DNA from: Gavia stellata
Taxonomy: Eukaryota; Chordata; Aves; Gaviiformes; Gaviidae
Direction: 5' to 3'
DNA: 64,000 nt
Assembly (NCBI RefSeq): GCF_030936135.1
Contig: NC_082620.1
Coordinates: 3,472,001-3,536,000 of the forward strand
Below the pieces are notes generated by a model that saw only the letters and a list, made by a program, of their open reading frames with translations, did not search any database and was not told the DNA's origin. The position numbers and the translations under genes were made by a program. Below, piece after piece: positions 12,401 through 37,300 of this stretch (the first letter of the stretch is position 1; the number at the start of each line of letters is the position of its first letter).

Positions 12401-14311
12401 AAAAGTAGATTTCTGCGTCTGTTACTTACCTGCAGACCATTCCACTTACTAACTGGTCTAGCATAGTTACTACCCTACAAGGGAATAGACTAAAGACAGT
12501 GAAGCAATGGAGCACATTATAAATTGTACACCAAGTACATTGTGTATTGAAACAGGTATTAGCTATTACGCTTTAACAGAACATACCAGAAGTTCCTGCT
12601 CTTTCTTACTGAGTTCCATGAGCTGCTTAGTTTCTGTGAAACATCTGGCACAAAGATGATAAGAGCTCCCAGGCTGCTGTTTCCAAGCCACCATGGCATC
12701 AGCTGGAGGCTGAGCCTTTTGATGTTCATTTGCAGAACTGCCAACAGTATGATGCCCACTGAGTCCAAGAAAGGTATTTCAGCCTGTTTAGACTAGACCC
12801 AGAAAAGATGGATAAGAAATCGTTACATAAAGCAGGAGTGGAACAAAAAAAAGCTTTGAGAGTGTTTTACATTAAAAATACTATGATTCTTGTGAGCCTT
12901 CCCCCCCATATAATAACTGCTTCAGAATTCCTTTACAAAGAAGAAAGGGAAAAAGAATGAACAGGGTTTCTCTGTTTACAGTGTGCAAGACAGCAGAAGA
13001 TTATGAAATGATTGCAGAAATGCTTAAAAAAACTAATCAAAATTCCATGTTTACAAGCACACCCATAAAACAGGAAAGTTGAAATAGTAACCGAACATCC
13101 AAAATTTATACTTAATTGGTATTCAGTGAAAATGATAGTGGCATGGAAGTTAAACTGAAAAGCATAGTATGTTGTTTAGCTTCTAAATTCAGACATTAAG
13201 AAGAGAGCCAACTAATTAATGAAAAAATTTTTTAGAATCTCAATTCTGCACTCAGTTAATCCTGATTTATGCTTTTGTCAGTTAATAAATACAAGATGCC
13301 AGAACAGACTTTGGTTGATTCCATTTGAAATTCAAAATGCAGCTTTCTCAAGTGCTATTGTTTGGGTAGGATAATACATTCTTGAGAAGCAGACAAAACA
13401 GCAAAACATTATATATTTCTGCCTTCCACATGTCTGCTCCAGGCGTCTTTCATCCAAATCAGTACCTACTGCAGAATGGAAGCTATGAAAATAGGGGATT
13501 TTGCTGCTTTGTTAATACTGACATTAAACAATAGATATATTTCAGCTATTCTGAAACCTCTAGTTTGGTCTGTATGTACAATACAACTCTGGTTACAAAA
13601 CTGGCATTATGATATTTATTTCCATTCTAATAAGTCTGCTCCCTATGCGTGACCTGGCTTACAGGATAGAGACGTTCGTTTTTTTAAATAACCAGTAACA
13701 GTTTTTCAGGTGAAGGGTAGGTGGATGGAAACATGTCAGAGGATGGAAAATTCCCATAGTAGAAGAAAAAAAGGAAGAAAGAGACACAAGGGTGAGTGTT
13801 GATATCAAGTCATTGATCTCAAATGTCCAGTAATGAATTAGGACACTTTCTTTTGTGGCAGCAGCTCTGTAGTGGTCTAAATGCCTGCTCTTGCTTGGTT
13901 TGTCCTGTTGGTGAAAATGGTTTAGCCTTTTTCATTAACAAGTTCACACTGCATTATACCACAGGTCAGCATGCTGATTTGAGGTGTAAAAATGCTCATT
14001 CGCAATGCTACAGGAACCCTATTCTCTTCCAGGGGTGTGCTACTGATCTGACAATTAAAGGTAAACAGGAAAGAAATGAAGCCTGGCTCACCGCGCTACA
14101 CCAGTCTTTCTCCGACATGGAAAGCTGCTTCTTTGTATTGCTTGAAACATCTTCCACTTCAAAGTGACTGCAGTTTGTTTTATTGAAGAAGTATGGCATG
14201 CTAAAACACATGCAACTTGATCTAGAAAAGAAGATACAGGTTTTCAGTCAGTACAAAGAAGTAGTTGCCATCAGTCACAAAACAAACCATGACAAAATAA
14301 AATTTCAAGCA
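9423..14311. other. KIAA2013 3' region and spacer before the elastase gene
   Basis: This is AT-rich sequence. The first 2.5 kb may be 3' untranslated sequence or a last intron of KIAA2013. An A-rich run with an AATAAA-like word lies near 10351-10366. I found no confident gene. A possible minus-strand spliced frame (12587-12758 and 14091-14219) is described under findings because its support is weak. Confidence 0.5.
11522..11936 (+). other. KIAA2013: candidate terminal exon and 3' end of KIAA2013
   Basis: If the donor at 9417 is used, a strong acceptor (a T-rich tract ending TTTTACAG at 11521) would join Lys to Glu-Asn-Arg-Glu-stop (11522-11536). The human tail is Glu-Asp-Pro-Ser-Val, so only the Glu agrees. 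An AATAAA at 11906-11911 gives a plausible 3' end for either the spliced or the unspliced transcript. The exon assignment is an inference from splice motifs. Confidence 0.35.
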
Positions 14312-14395
14312 ATTATAGAATCATATAATAATTAAGGTTGGAAGGGGGCCTCCCGAGATCATCTAATCCAACCCCCCGACATGTCTGAATCTATC
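14312..14395 (-). repeat. CR1 LINE 3' tail
   Basis: The sequence contains ATAGAATCATATAATAATTA, then AGGTTGGAAGGGGGCCTC and AGATCATCTAATCCAACCCC. This is the reverse complement of the 3' end of avian-type CR1 elements, with the ATTCTATGATTCT octamer tail. Only the extreme 3' end is present, which is usual for CR1 because reverse transcription stops early. Confidence 0.8.
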
Positions 14396-14702
14396 ACTGT
14401 CTGTTACTGCTGTCATACCACCAAGTGTTAGAATAATTCATTTAACATTTTCCTTCTGAAAACACCTTTGTGATGAACTTTCAAGGCAATGGGAAAGCAA
14501 ACAGCTGCCACAGATAATACGCAGCTCAGTTGGAATTTTTTTTAACCAAGTTGTTTGTATAGCCTGGATCCAAGGTCCATCTAAATTGGTTTTTTTTAGG
14601 CACTTGTGCATATAAAAAGTTATCCCACAATTACACAAGTTTTCCATTGGTATCAGAATAGCACTGCATTTTGAGTCACGTGTCCCAGAGATAAACGTAC
14701 CA

Positions 14703-14709
14703 TATAAAA
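14703..14709 (+). promoter_or_regulatory. TATA box of the elastase gene
   Basis: TATAAAA lies 44 bases before the elastase ATG, which leaves room for a transcription start near 14733 and a short 5' leader. A focused TATA promoter is typical of acinar digestive enzyme genes. Confidence 0.75.
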
Positions 14710-14752
14710 TGGCTTGCAAAGCAGGGCCTGCAGCATACAGCTAACCGGCATC

Positions 14753-19517
<4,765 letters not shown>

Positions 19518-19640
19518 ACTGGATGATAGATGCCAAGAAGAAAAACAGTTCAAATAAAGTCAGAATCATGACACCTTTGATCACAAAGAGCTGGGAAATT
19601 ATGCTTTTAACAACACAAGTATTGTACCTAACCATACTGC

Positions 19641-19646
19641 AATAAA
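19641..19646 (+). terminator. polyadenylation signal of CELA2A
   Basis: AATAAA lies 124 bases after the CELA2A stop codon. An earlier AAATAAAG is at about 19552-19559. The downstream site is followed by a T-rich stretch, so it is the likelier one. Confidence 0.65.
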
Positions 19647-19749
19647 CACTATTTTTTGCAAGATGAAAGAAAAACATGTGTCCCTGTCACTTCTTCCTGT
19701 GTATTGTCAGGACCAGAGCCTGGTTTTAGTGATAATTTTACAGCCTTTC

Positions 19750-19962
19750 CCCTGCCTTGGGCTGGAGCTTGCTAGCCTCACCTGGGGGAAGATGTGAGCC
19801 TGCTGCGAAGAGGCTGGGCAGCGGGAAGAGTTGGAGAGCCACAGGAACAACTCCGGGGGTAGGGGGTGAGAAAGCGAGGCGCTGGCAGGCTGAAGGCAGC
19901 AGGCAGGCAGCTGCCGGGACCCCGGCGTCTGCGAGCGGGACTCACCAGAGCAAGCAGTGGCA
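19750..19962 (+). promoter_or_regulatory. GC-rich promoter/5' leader of the guanylate cyclase gene
   Basis: A short GC-rich block (GGCTGGGCAGCGGG, CCCCGGCGTCTGCGAGCGGG) rises out of AT-rich flanks. It sits just upstream of the small first coding exon of the cyclase and only about 100 bases past the CELA2A polyadenylation signal. I see no TATA box. The two genes are thus packed tightly tail to head. Confidence 0.5.
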
Positions 19963-27533
<7,571 letters not shown>

Positions 27534-28634
27534 CAGGATAAGAAATGATTGGACTGCCCCAGGCACACACATTTCATTTAAATAACATTCTCTTTTTGTT
27601 CTTAGCCATAATTCATGTTTTTAACTAGTATGTTTACTCGGGAACCTAAAACACCAACAGAAATTTAGAAAGGTGTCTCTAAACAAGGAGAAGCTGCAAA
27701 AGTGCAGGTGGAGTTCCATCAGGAGCACGAGTGGTAGATAAAAGATGTGCAGCAATGTGACCTCCTTCACTCCAGTAAAGCTATTCTAGATTCATATTTG
27801 TAGGTGACACAGAATCTAGCCATCGAAGTCCAGACATAGTGAGGACACTTTCAGAACCTGAGCCAGCTTATTTCAAGCTAGCCTGTACATCCCTCCAGTA
27901 AACTATCGCTTGCAAGGCATGTAGAACTGTAGATAGTAGGAGAGGTAGTAGCGAGACCCTGACAGAGAAGAGGACATGTTAATAACTCTTTTTGATCACC
28001 GTTTCAGAGATACAAATGAAGTGGGAACAACATTAAATTACTTCTACTAAGTCCCTGCAGCACTTTGTCTTTCCAGCTCTTCTCCACTACAGAGGAATCT
28101 CCTCTCCATACGTGTATTTTTTCCCCTTATCCATTCACCAAGGGGGTTGGATGGTGAGATGAAGATGCAGTCTAGCTGTATAGAAGACATTAGAAGGACA
28201 AGCTATTTCTCCCATCAAATCATATTTTGCTTTTCTTTCTTTGATGGAAGAAAAGACACCTCTGTAGTGATGAGCAGAGCCTAGTAAATTCCTCTTCTAT
28301 GTATGACTCGGAGAAATCAAAGCAAACTGAATTAGTTCCTGACGTTGACAATTAGTAACTCTATCCGGAGTTCAATTAATTTGTAAGTGGGCTGCACATA
28401 TCATTAACCCTCTCCTGCTAGCTGCCTTCTTTGAGTAGAATAGAATTCCAGAGTGAGGGAACCATTCTGATGGGAAGAGAAACACAAGCGTGGGGGACAG
28501 GGTTTGGCCTGTTTCCTCTCGCAGTCGACAGGTTTATGTAGAGCATTACTACTGCATAAGAGAAAGATCTTAGCAGATTAAAGTTCTTTTTAAGGGATGT
28601 AAGGCAGTGCTTAATGGTTGCAAAAGGCAGCAAA

Positions 28635-28640
28635 AATAAA
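28635..28640 (+). terminator. candidate polyadenylation signal of the guanylate cyclase gene
   Basis: This AATAAA, 1.1 kb past the stop codon, is the first clean hexamer I see downstream. Others are near 28705 and 29017. Which one is used cannot be told from sequence. Confidence 0.35.
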
Positions 28641-31244
28641 GGTATGTATTTAAGAGGAAGTCAAGCTTGGAAAGCTGCAATTGGTCTTTGTTTTTAATTT
28701 TTTTGCCAAAATAAAAGTAGCTTTATGAGCTTCAAAGGGAGCTGGTTGGGGTATCTCTGTCATTCACTTGGCTAATAAGAACAACTGAAAAACCTCATAC
28801 AAGTTGTCTCCTTACAGAATGAAAGCCAAGAGCTGCTCCTTTCAGTCAGCTCAGGGAAAGTCACTGGAGGACTGTCTGTGTGGAAGGAAGGAAGGAAGCT
28901 TAGCCTGAGGTGATGACATCAACTTGCTCTCAAGGGCTGGGGATCGCGGAAGGACAGCTAAAGAACTATTTGGTCTTGTAGATAAGTAAGCCAAAATCAG
29001 AGGCTGAAATATTCACAATAAATGTAATATGCATGTTTCTACATGAAAAAGAATGAACCACAGAACTAACTCTAGCACTAGTGTCTTATGAATCAAGATC
29101 AGGTGTTGTTCTAAAAATATATTCACCAGTTCAAGCAAGAATTATTTCAAGCAAATTCAGTGGTTCAACTCATGCAGAATTTTGCTTCAATGATCACAAC
29201 GGTCACTCCGGTCTCACAATTTATAAAAACCTAACAAGATATTTTGCCAATCTCAAGCACAAATTCCCTTCCCACCTCCCCAAATCTCAGAACTTGTCGA
29301 CACAGAATATTTATACGGGTGCAAATACAATTTCATTGCTGTTAAAAGATATCTGCAAGCATGTGGTTAAGATTTTCCCATTAAGGTAGCTGGTAAGTTG
29401 CTCCAATACTTTCACACCAAAGAAAACAAATGTAAATCATATTACAGCATGATGCATCACAGAAAGCCATGAGGAATACAAATCAAACACTTCAAAAAAA
29501 TAACTCTTTTTAAAGTCAGTCTCTTGAATCCAAGGGGATGGTGGTGTGTCTTTTTTTAAATGCTTGATGATGGTATTAGTGGAGATGCATGGAAACTGCA
29601 CAGGCGTGCTCACACAGCGTTAAACAAACACACAATCACATGTGCTCAAACACACATATATAAATCTAGATTGATGCCCCGTACTGATACTGAAAGGCTG
29701 GGATCCTTTCATCTGGTTACTGTCAGCACTCAGCAAGTGGGATCAAATGTGGAAAAAAAACAGGCAAGGGGGGACAGAGATAAAATGTTGTTGAAGAGCC
29801 ATGACTTTCAAGTCAGCGAAGGAAAATGCCTCAGGTGCACATATCCCTTCACAAGCAGGCATGAAAGGAACATCACCCCGGAGAGGGAGAGGGACAGCTG
29901 GGGACCACAGGGCAGCTCAGAGCCACAGGAACCTCATGCTGTCTCTAATTGTTATGAAAATCCTGGGTCAAGATCAGAGGCAAATTATTTGCATGGAAAA
30001 TTGAGCCTGTTCTGATCTTCATCTCTTCAGAGGCTTCAGTGTGGATTTTTAATTTAGAAATTTAGTAGAAAATGGCCCTGTGTGCTTGATGATAGACAGC
30101 AATTAGCGTTCATTAACGAAACATGCTTTGGTTCAACTCTGAACAGTCCCTCTCCAGAGAGGATGGAGGAAGTGATGAGCTGCTTTCTATGCATATGGCT
30201 GATGCTTTGATATGGTGACTTGGTTTCCAAAGATTTTTGGGTTGTCTATGCCTAACATACAACAAGCCTTGGAGTGGGTGAAGGCTGAGGCTGTACCAGG
30301 TTGGCTGGCCTAACTCTGAGACTGACTTGTGGTAAGATGAAACATTTTCTGGACTGAAAACCTGGGTCTGGATCAGACTAATACAAAGTCTCAAGTTTAA
30401 ACTATGATGGGGTAGTGGATTTCAACCTAATCAAAGGCACCTTCGACTAAACAAATCCTGTAGGGATAAAAACAGTTTCCCTTTTTGAGCTTGAAATATG
30501 AAGTCAGTTTCTCCATAGTCTTCCCTGAGTGTAATTCAGAGGTTACACTCCACTTCCATAAAGATCATATGAACTATTTTAGCCATCCTGCACCAGTCAT
30601 ACTGCTGAGTTACATGGGATGCAGAGTCTGGATAATAAGTCGCCCTGGTCCTCTCAGCAGATCTAGAAACAAGAATCGCTGTTTCCCGCTTCAGCCAGCC
30701 TGTTCACACCTGAATTCTCACAAGGCCAGAGCAGGGCAGTGCAATAATCAGCATTTTCCTAGGCTGAACGCCAGGTGTCATTACAGGCCTGCCTGCTACG
30801 GGCGCATTCAGTCCTTTAAGCATCCTTTTGGGCTGCCAAGAGAAGACCAGACTCTAGTCCCACACACACTTTGTTACAAGCAGTGAAAGGAGAAGAAGGG
30901 AATGTCATTGAGTTGCCACAGCATTTCCCTCTTGAGATGGAGAAGGACAGAGAAGCTAGAAGGGCAAAACAAGTCTTTTAAGACAAGGCATTAAATGGGA
31001 ACATGCCCTTGAAACCAGAGAGCAGGTAAAAAGGGAGGCAGATTAATAAGATGAAATAGAAAAAAAAGCACGTATCCTAGAGTATTTGTCAGCCTCTAGC
31101 TGGTCCAGATTCCCAAACCCACTCTGACAGTGACTGTTCCCTACTCTAACATATTCCAGAACAGCTGGGATGATCTCTATGGCCCAGATGCAGAAATAGA
31201 AGCCAAAAAAAAAAAAAACCAAAAAAAAACCCCAAGGCTGAGCA

Positions 31245-31340
31245 GTTGACTCTGCTAGCAACTTGTTTGATGACCTCCAGTAAGTTACCTAACCTATGGG
31301 TTCTGCACTGCTTTTCAGGGTGTTAAGAAGTTTGTCATTA
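31245..31340 (+). repeat. possible MIR fragment
   Basis: The block reads 'GACTCTGCTAGCAACTTGTT', then 'GATGACCTCCAGTAAGTTAC' and 'CTAACCTATGGGTTCTGCAC'. It follows the MIR core order (CTCTGCCACTTACTAGC, TGTGACCTTGGGCAAGTTAC, TTAACCTC). It is badly decayed and lies next to an A-rich stretch at 31204-31232. Confidence 0.4.
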
Positions 31341-34287
31341 AAGACACATGTCCAAATGAGAGGGGGGTGGGAAGCTGGAAACAAAAATAGTTCATTGAAA
31401 TTAATCAGTTTGACAAAGTTCTTCCCAGTCACATTTCAAAGATCCTAGACGATACTGCTAGAGAAAGAGAGCAAAAGCTATCCCAGACTGTGCAGTAGTT
31501 GGGGTAATTCAGGGCCTCACCCAGAATGCAGAAGTCCTGTCCCCCAGGTCCCTTCTGTCCTTCCATTACTGTGCTGGAGTACTCCCAGCTCCTGCTGGGA
31601 TGCTCGGCACGTGAAGCCCTACCACCACTTTTGTTCTCCTCCATTAAAGCCCAGCTGGACCCAGGCACCAGGGGTTTGGCCTTTAGAGTATTCAGCAACA
31701 CCAGCCACTTTGCACTCACCTTATGTGAGCCAACAGTATTTTTAGTCCTCAGCTGAATGATGGCAAGCCGGGAAGCTCCCCTGGCTAATAGTCTCACACC
31801 CTGCAGAGGCTAAGCCATGTACCCAACGACCCTGGCAAACCCCAGGGTAACAGACTCAGGGGCTATTGTTCTTTGTCTCATGGGCCTGCTTTCAGTACTG
31901 CTCAGAAAAGGCTCCATGGCCAAGTCAGCCCGAAATCCAGTTGGATCCCCAGGGGCTTTTTGCTTTTTCCTGTTTATCCTTCAGGACATGGTGCACTGGA
32001 GACTGCAGGGAGTCCATTAGCTGATGAACTGACCTGCAGATACAAGGAGCTGCTTAATTAGCAGGTCTAAAGGAACATAAAGGGGGTGTGTGTCACTCCC
32101 AAGAGAGCGACATAAAGACAACAGCTGCCTGAAAACATTTTTTCCTTTCCTATTTAGAGAGTTCTTTAAAGACATGGCTTTTTACTCTCTGCTAATTAAA
32201 AACAGCAGTTCAGGCTTGCATTGATCCTTCAGTGCAAGAGCTCACATATTCAAGCTCACGGAAACAGCAAAAGGCTGGCGCATAAAACCCCAGTAATTTT
32301 GTGGAGTTTGTGCTCCTTGTCCTCATCTTGCAGTGATTCCTAGTTCTTCTTCTTATTTGTTCTCAAAGCAGGTCACATGCCCTTCAAGGACAGCACAGAC
32401 AGATACAAAATGACTTTGCTAGAGGATCAGAACCACAGTTAATTGACTCCTAGGCCAGGGCTCATCTAGTTAGACCCCAAAAAGAAACGATGATGATTAG
32501 AGCAATTGTCTTAAGCAAACCACACAGGACACTGAGTAAGTCTATTCACTATACTTCTACATGTCATAACTGGCTGCAGCCAGTCCAGAAAACAACAAGT
32601 TCTTTCTATTGCAAAGTCCCTGAACTACAGAACAGCTCATCCATATCGGACCAGCTCCATACAACTTTGTGATGTGCCATCACCTGAGTTTCTGCCTCTC
32701 TGGAACATTCCTCTCCTTGCGCAGCTCAGTATGAGTCTAACAGCGACAGCAGTTTCCCCACTGCACTGCTCAGTATTTCTTACTGCCCAAATTTAGGCTG
32801 ACAGAGGCCTTAGCTGCGGACCCTATGGACTAGGGATTTTGTTTTCAAACTCTCAAGAACATGCACAAGGCAGGAGAGAGTCAGAGTCTATTTCAGGAAG
32901 GTGTTTGTGGTAGTCAGGCTAAAATTAGACCATTTGTTCCTAAAAAGACTGTGTCGAACGACAAGGATTTGGCAAGAGGCTCTTCAGTTGGGAATGTGAC
33001 ACAGGAAGCGCCTACATGGCTGTTGGCAGTGATGTCACCTGGCTGCCCAGCAGTGCCGCGCTGCGGGGTCCTGGGAAGCTGCGAGCGCGAGCACTGGAAC
33101 TTGTTCAAGCCACTCTGTATCTGCAGGCGGCTGAGTGCAGGGCAGGGCGCGAGGCAGAGGTGTCGACAGGCTCCACCGCTTAACGCTCCCAGATAAGGGA
33201 ATCTGTAGCCATGACAGAGAACTGTTATTCTTGCACTATTTGTGATGGGCTCTTCAGCGAAGTATCAGTCTCCTCTTCCTGTCATGCCCCCCTCCTCTTG
33301 CTGCTCCAGGAATTCCTGCCTTCTGAACTTTCTGCCTTCCACACATGGCTCACCAACACTTGTGCTTAGCAGCCTCAAGCTGGCAGGATCATTAGGGAAC
33401 AAATCAGTGGGCACTGGGCCTAGAAGCTCAGCCGGGAGGGACGGGACGTTTTGTCGTCTCAATGAAGGTACTTGCTTTGAAGCTAAGTTAAAGGGTACCA
33501 AATCAAGCTCTCAGACCTGTACAAGTAGGGATCTGTTCTGAGGTTTAAAGTACAGTAGTATAATGATTAGGGATGTGCAAAAAATAGCTCTGGAAGGCCA
33601 CACAGTGTTACAGTTTGGAGGTATAGAAGTTTTAAATGCAGCCTTGTCCCTCCAGTGGAAGGTTTCTGGTCATCAGGCAATTACTGAGTATCTGCAGAAG
33701 CTCTCGATCGTTCTTGTCTCTACGATTGCAAAGCTGCACAGACAACCACCTAGTTTCATAACACCCACATGAGGCAGGGGAGCATCATACACACTTCGTG
33801 CAGGAGGGAAATAGAGACGAACAGTTGCCTAGACTGCAGACAAGATCATGAAGGTGATACACATTTCCACTTTGCAAAGCAATACTTTAGTCACTGGCCA
33901 ATCCCATGTCCCATACAATTACAGACTAAAAGACCCAAAAGCAGCTAAGTCTTAGCTAAATCATCCTGCTCTCAATGCTTGACGCAAGGAAACAAGAAGA
34001 GAGAACTACAGAGAGAGAAATCAGCTCTAGCAATTTGGAGAGCTGATTACTTACAAAACCAGCAGCAAGACAGCATGAGATCTGTCTGCAAGTCGGGTCT
34101 GTTTGGACTTTAATGAAGACGTCCTGTGCTGTGGGCAAAATGAGACTGGCATGACCCAGCCTGAAGGCTTGTCTTGGCTCTGACTTCAGAGATAAGCTCC
34201 ATGGCTGTTGGAACCTTGGACTAAAACAAGCCCTCAGCTTTGTAACCCACTGAGCAAGACCTCAGAGATAACTTACCTTACAAACCT

Positions 34288-34312
34288 CCCCCCCCCCCCC
34301 CCCTTTTTTTTT
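34288..34312 (+). repeat. homopolymer run C16-T9
   Basis: Sixteen consecutive C are followed directly by nine T, making a pure pyrimidine strand of 25 bases. Length polymorphism and sequencing error are both likely here. Confidence 0.9.
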
Positions 34313-37300
34313 AACTGACTAATCCCCTTCTAGTTTACATCAGTTAAAAAATAGTTGAAACTATTCAGTTTATGAAGCAATACTTATAATGATTTCTTTC
34401 TGCAAAAAACATTACATTTTCTAGAAAATGTAGTTTGCTGGTTTTCTCCTATTACCACCTTCCTTCCCTTCCACCTCCTCAAAACAGCCATAGCCATTAA
34501 TATATATATGTGTCTTTCTTCACTGGTAGTTTTGATGTGTCTGGAGGGAATTACTGTTCTAGCTGTGGTTAGTGATTGGGACCCAGAATTCATATTAAGC
34601 CTCCTAGAGTTAAAGAAAGGTCAGATTTGCAGCAGCCTAGCTGTTCAGGCCCATACCGCCTTTACTCCTTATTTTCTAAGGGCAGCTCTGATTTATTAGC
34701 ATGTCATCTAGTGGATTTGCACCCTAGTTCACCTCTGCCTCTCACAAGCCATCTCTCTGCACTGAGATATCATCATGTGCTAAAGTGTCAAAGATGTCCT
34801 GGTCCTATTACACTTGTCAGGTGCATCTGACCTATCTAGGCTAAAGAATGTTGCTGTATCATATCCCTTCTCTCCTCCATCCATTCTTCCCATGGCCAAT
34901 ATTTTAGGCCTTCTTGGCCATTTCCTGATCTGCTCTGGCCTGAGATATGATGTCATGGCTCACAATGGTCTTCACACTTCAACACTAGGCAAAAAATGTG
35001 CTGTTATCCTCAGGGAGGTGACATGGTAAAACAAATCCTCTTGGTCAAATAATGCAGAAGTTATGTGAAGAATCTCCAGTGGGCAAGGGACGCTAAAAGC
35101 ATTCTCTGCCTCCAAAGTTTTGTGGCATCTATCAGCTGTGCAAAGAGGAGCGATACTAGCGTGTTGGTTTTAACTAAACACAGTTAAGGGTTTACAGCAT
35201 ACACACCCATTCACAAGATGGGTTTTTTCAAAGATGGGTTTTGAGTGCTCAAATGAAGACACTTTGGAGGGTTCTCCAACGTTTCAGAAAGCACTATTTC
35301 CTGTAAAAAGGACTATTAATATATGTCAAACTCAGACAGATCGTGTGGCTATATTTTTACCCTACCTGTCCATTACTGCTTACTGTTGCATAGCTTTCCC
35401 ACCCAGCTTTCAAAGCAGAGCAGAGGGAGACCAGTCTTGCAGGAGAGAGTGAGTGGATACACAGAACAAATCACTCGCAGATCAGGAAGTTCAGATAGAC
35501 ACGGATCAAACTTACTCTTGGACATTCTACTCACTGCAGTGGGGCACAGCAATGTAACCAGGCCGTTAAAGTTCAGGCTTAAAGGTGGCATCTAGGGCCC
35601 CCTTTTAACAGGCCATGGAGCTAAATCACCGACAGGAAAGCAAGTCCAACATTTCCTATAGCCTATCAGGCATGAACAGACATACTGCACAACCCTTCCA
35701 TGTGCAGCTACTACTCAAGCCTGACCGCGCCACTGAGTGCAAGCAAACTGTGTGTAAAAATGCTATTTGCTGACTTGCACACATGAAGCCGTCTGTGCAC
35801 ACATGGAGCTGTAAGCCAATTTTTTTTTTTATTTGTGCAAATGGCCAAAACCTTCCCTACATCAATAGAGCTGTATCCCTTATAAGAGTAAAGAATTTAG
35901 CCCTATATAGGCTGAAAATCCTTCAAGGTCTGGACTGAAACACCTAGTGGGAGAGAGATCTGAAGCTGTACCTGTCAGCTGATCAACAGCGACCAGTCTC
36001 ATGGATTCTCAATTTGGTTGACAGTTATATTAACTTAAGTAGTAACCTTAACTCTCCAAGCACCTAGTGAAGAGATGACCTCTTCAGCTTGGTGAAAAAT
36101 CTCGTTCATTTCCCCATCCATACAAACCCATTGGAAGTATGGGTATGATACAACTTGCCTTTACAAGGAGCACTCTTTCATGAGCTGAAGCTGACACCAT
36201 ACATGTAGGAGGAAACCTTTGAACTCCATGTTGTCCTCATCCTGAAGCTAGGTTTAAACTCGGATTTTGCAATGATTAAAATATTTTGGTTAGATGAATG
36301 ATTCTTTTACCCATTGGCACAGCCCCAAGGGTTTCAGCTTTCTAGCAGCATTCAGATGCTTAACACAACTGTCTTTTGTCCCTGTAAATTAATTAAATGG
36401 AATCCTGTAATTCCAGAATAACTCTGCCCAGCCCATAGCCACTAAACTTTTGACTCAAAATTAACTTTTACAGAGAGAGAGAGAGACTGTGAGTAACTTG
36501 TAGTGAAATCGGTGCTTTCCTCAGCATCCATAAGCAGATTTAACTGCTTTCCCCCAATGTCTCATTTCAGACAGTGCCTTTGGAGTTTGCATTCACAGGA
36601 GGAAGCAGCCCCGCTTCTGTACACCCCCTAACTCACACCACAAGCCCTGACATATAGCTAGTCCACCCATTTCTCTTTTGTCCAGACAGCAATGGCTAGA
36701 CAGTGCATCCCAAGGGGCAGTGGCTGAGTCCAAAGTTCAGGGTGACAATCCTTGGTGACAAATCTATTCGACCCCACAGTATTTCCTCTAGCCACCTCAA
36801 TGTCACCACAAGGGCACATGGAACAATGCAGCCCCTGGAGACTCTGTAGACAAAGGCACAGGGCCTGATACCCCTGTGCTGAGGCTTTGTAGCAAGTGAC
36901 TAGTGGGAAAGGCAGGACCATGGGGTGCCTAATGTGACAGGGGAGGTGTGAATGCGGCGCTGACACTGGCGTTTATCTCAAGCATGAACACAGGCTCCAG
37001 CCCTGTAGCCTGAGCACCTTATCGTAGCTTTAGAAGTGTTAGTTTTTGAAACGCTACTCGCCCATCTCTCTGTGCTGACAAGCAACAGCTAAAATATCCT
37101 GCCCCTCTGGCCCATGGCCATGCCATCCTCCACCACAAAAGGATGTAGCTATTTCCAGAAGCTTGGCAAACACAGTGAGTATTTTCTGGGAAAACAAAGA
37201 AGGGTTGTCAAATCAAGAACACTGGGTGATAAAAGTCACCATAGCTACACTGAGTTACTAAGAAAGAGCAGCTTAGCTAAGCTCTGGATGAGGCTGCATT

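Noticed and set aside
13823-14167. 114-codon plus-strand frame before CELA2A.
   Set aside because: It has no recognisable domain or good splice context, and the same stretch is open in minus-strand frames too.
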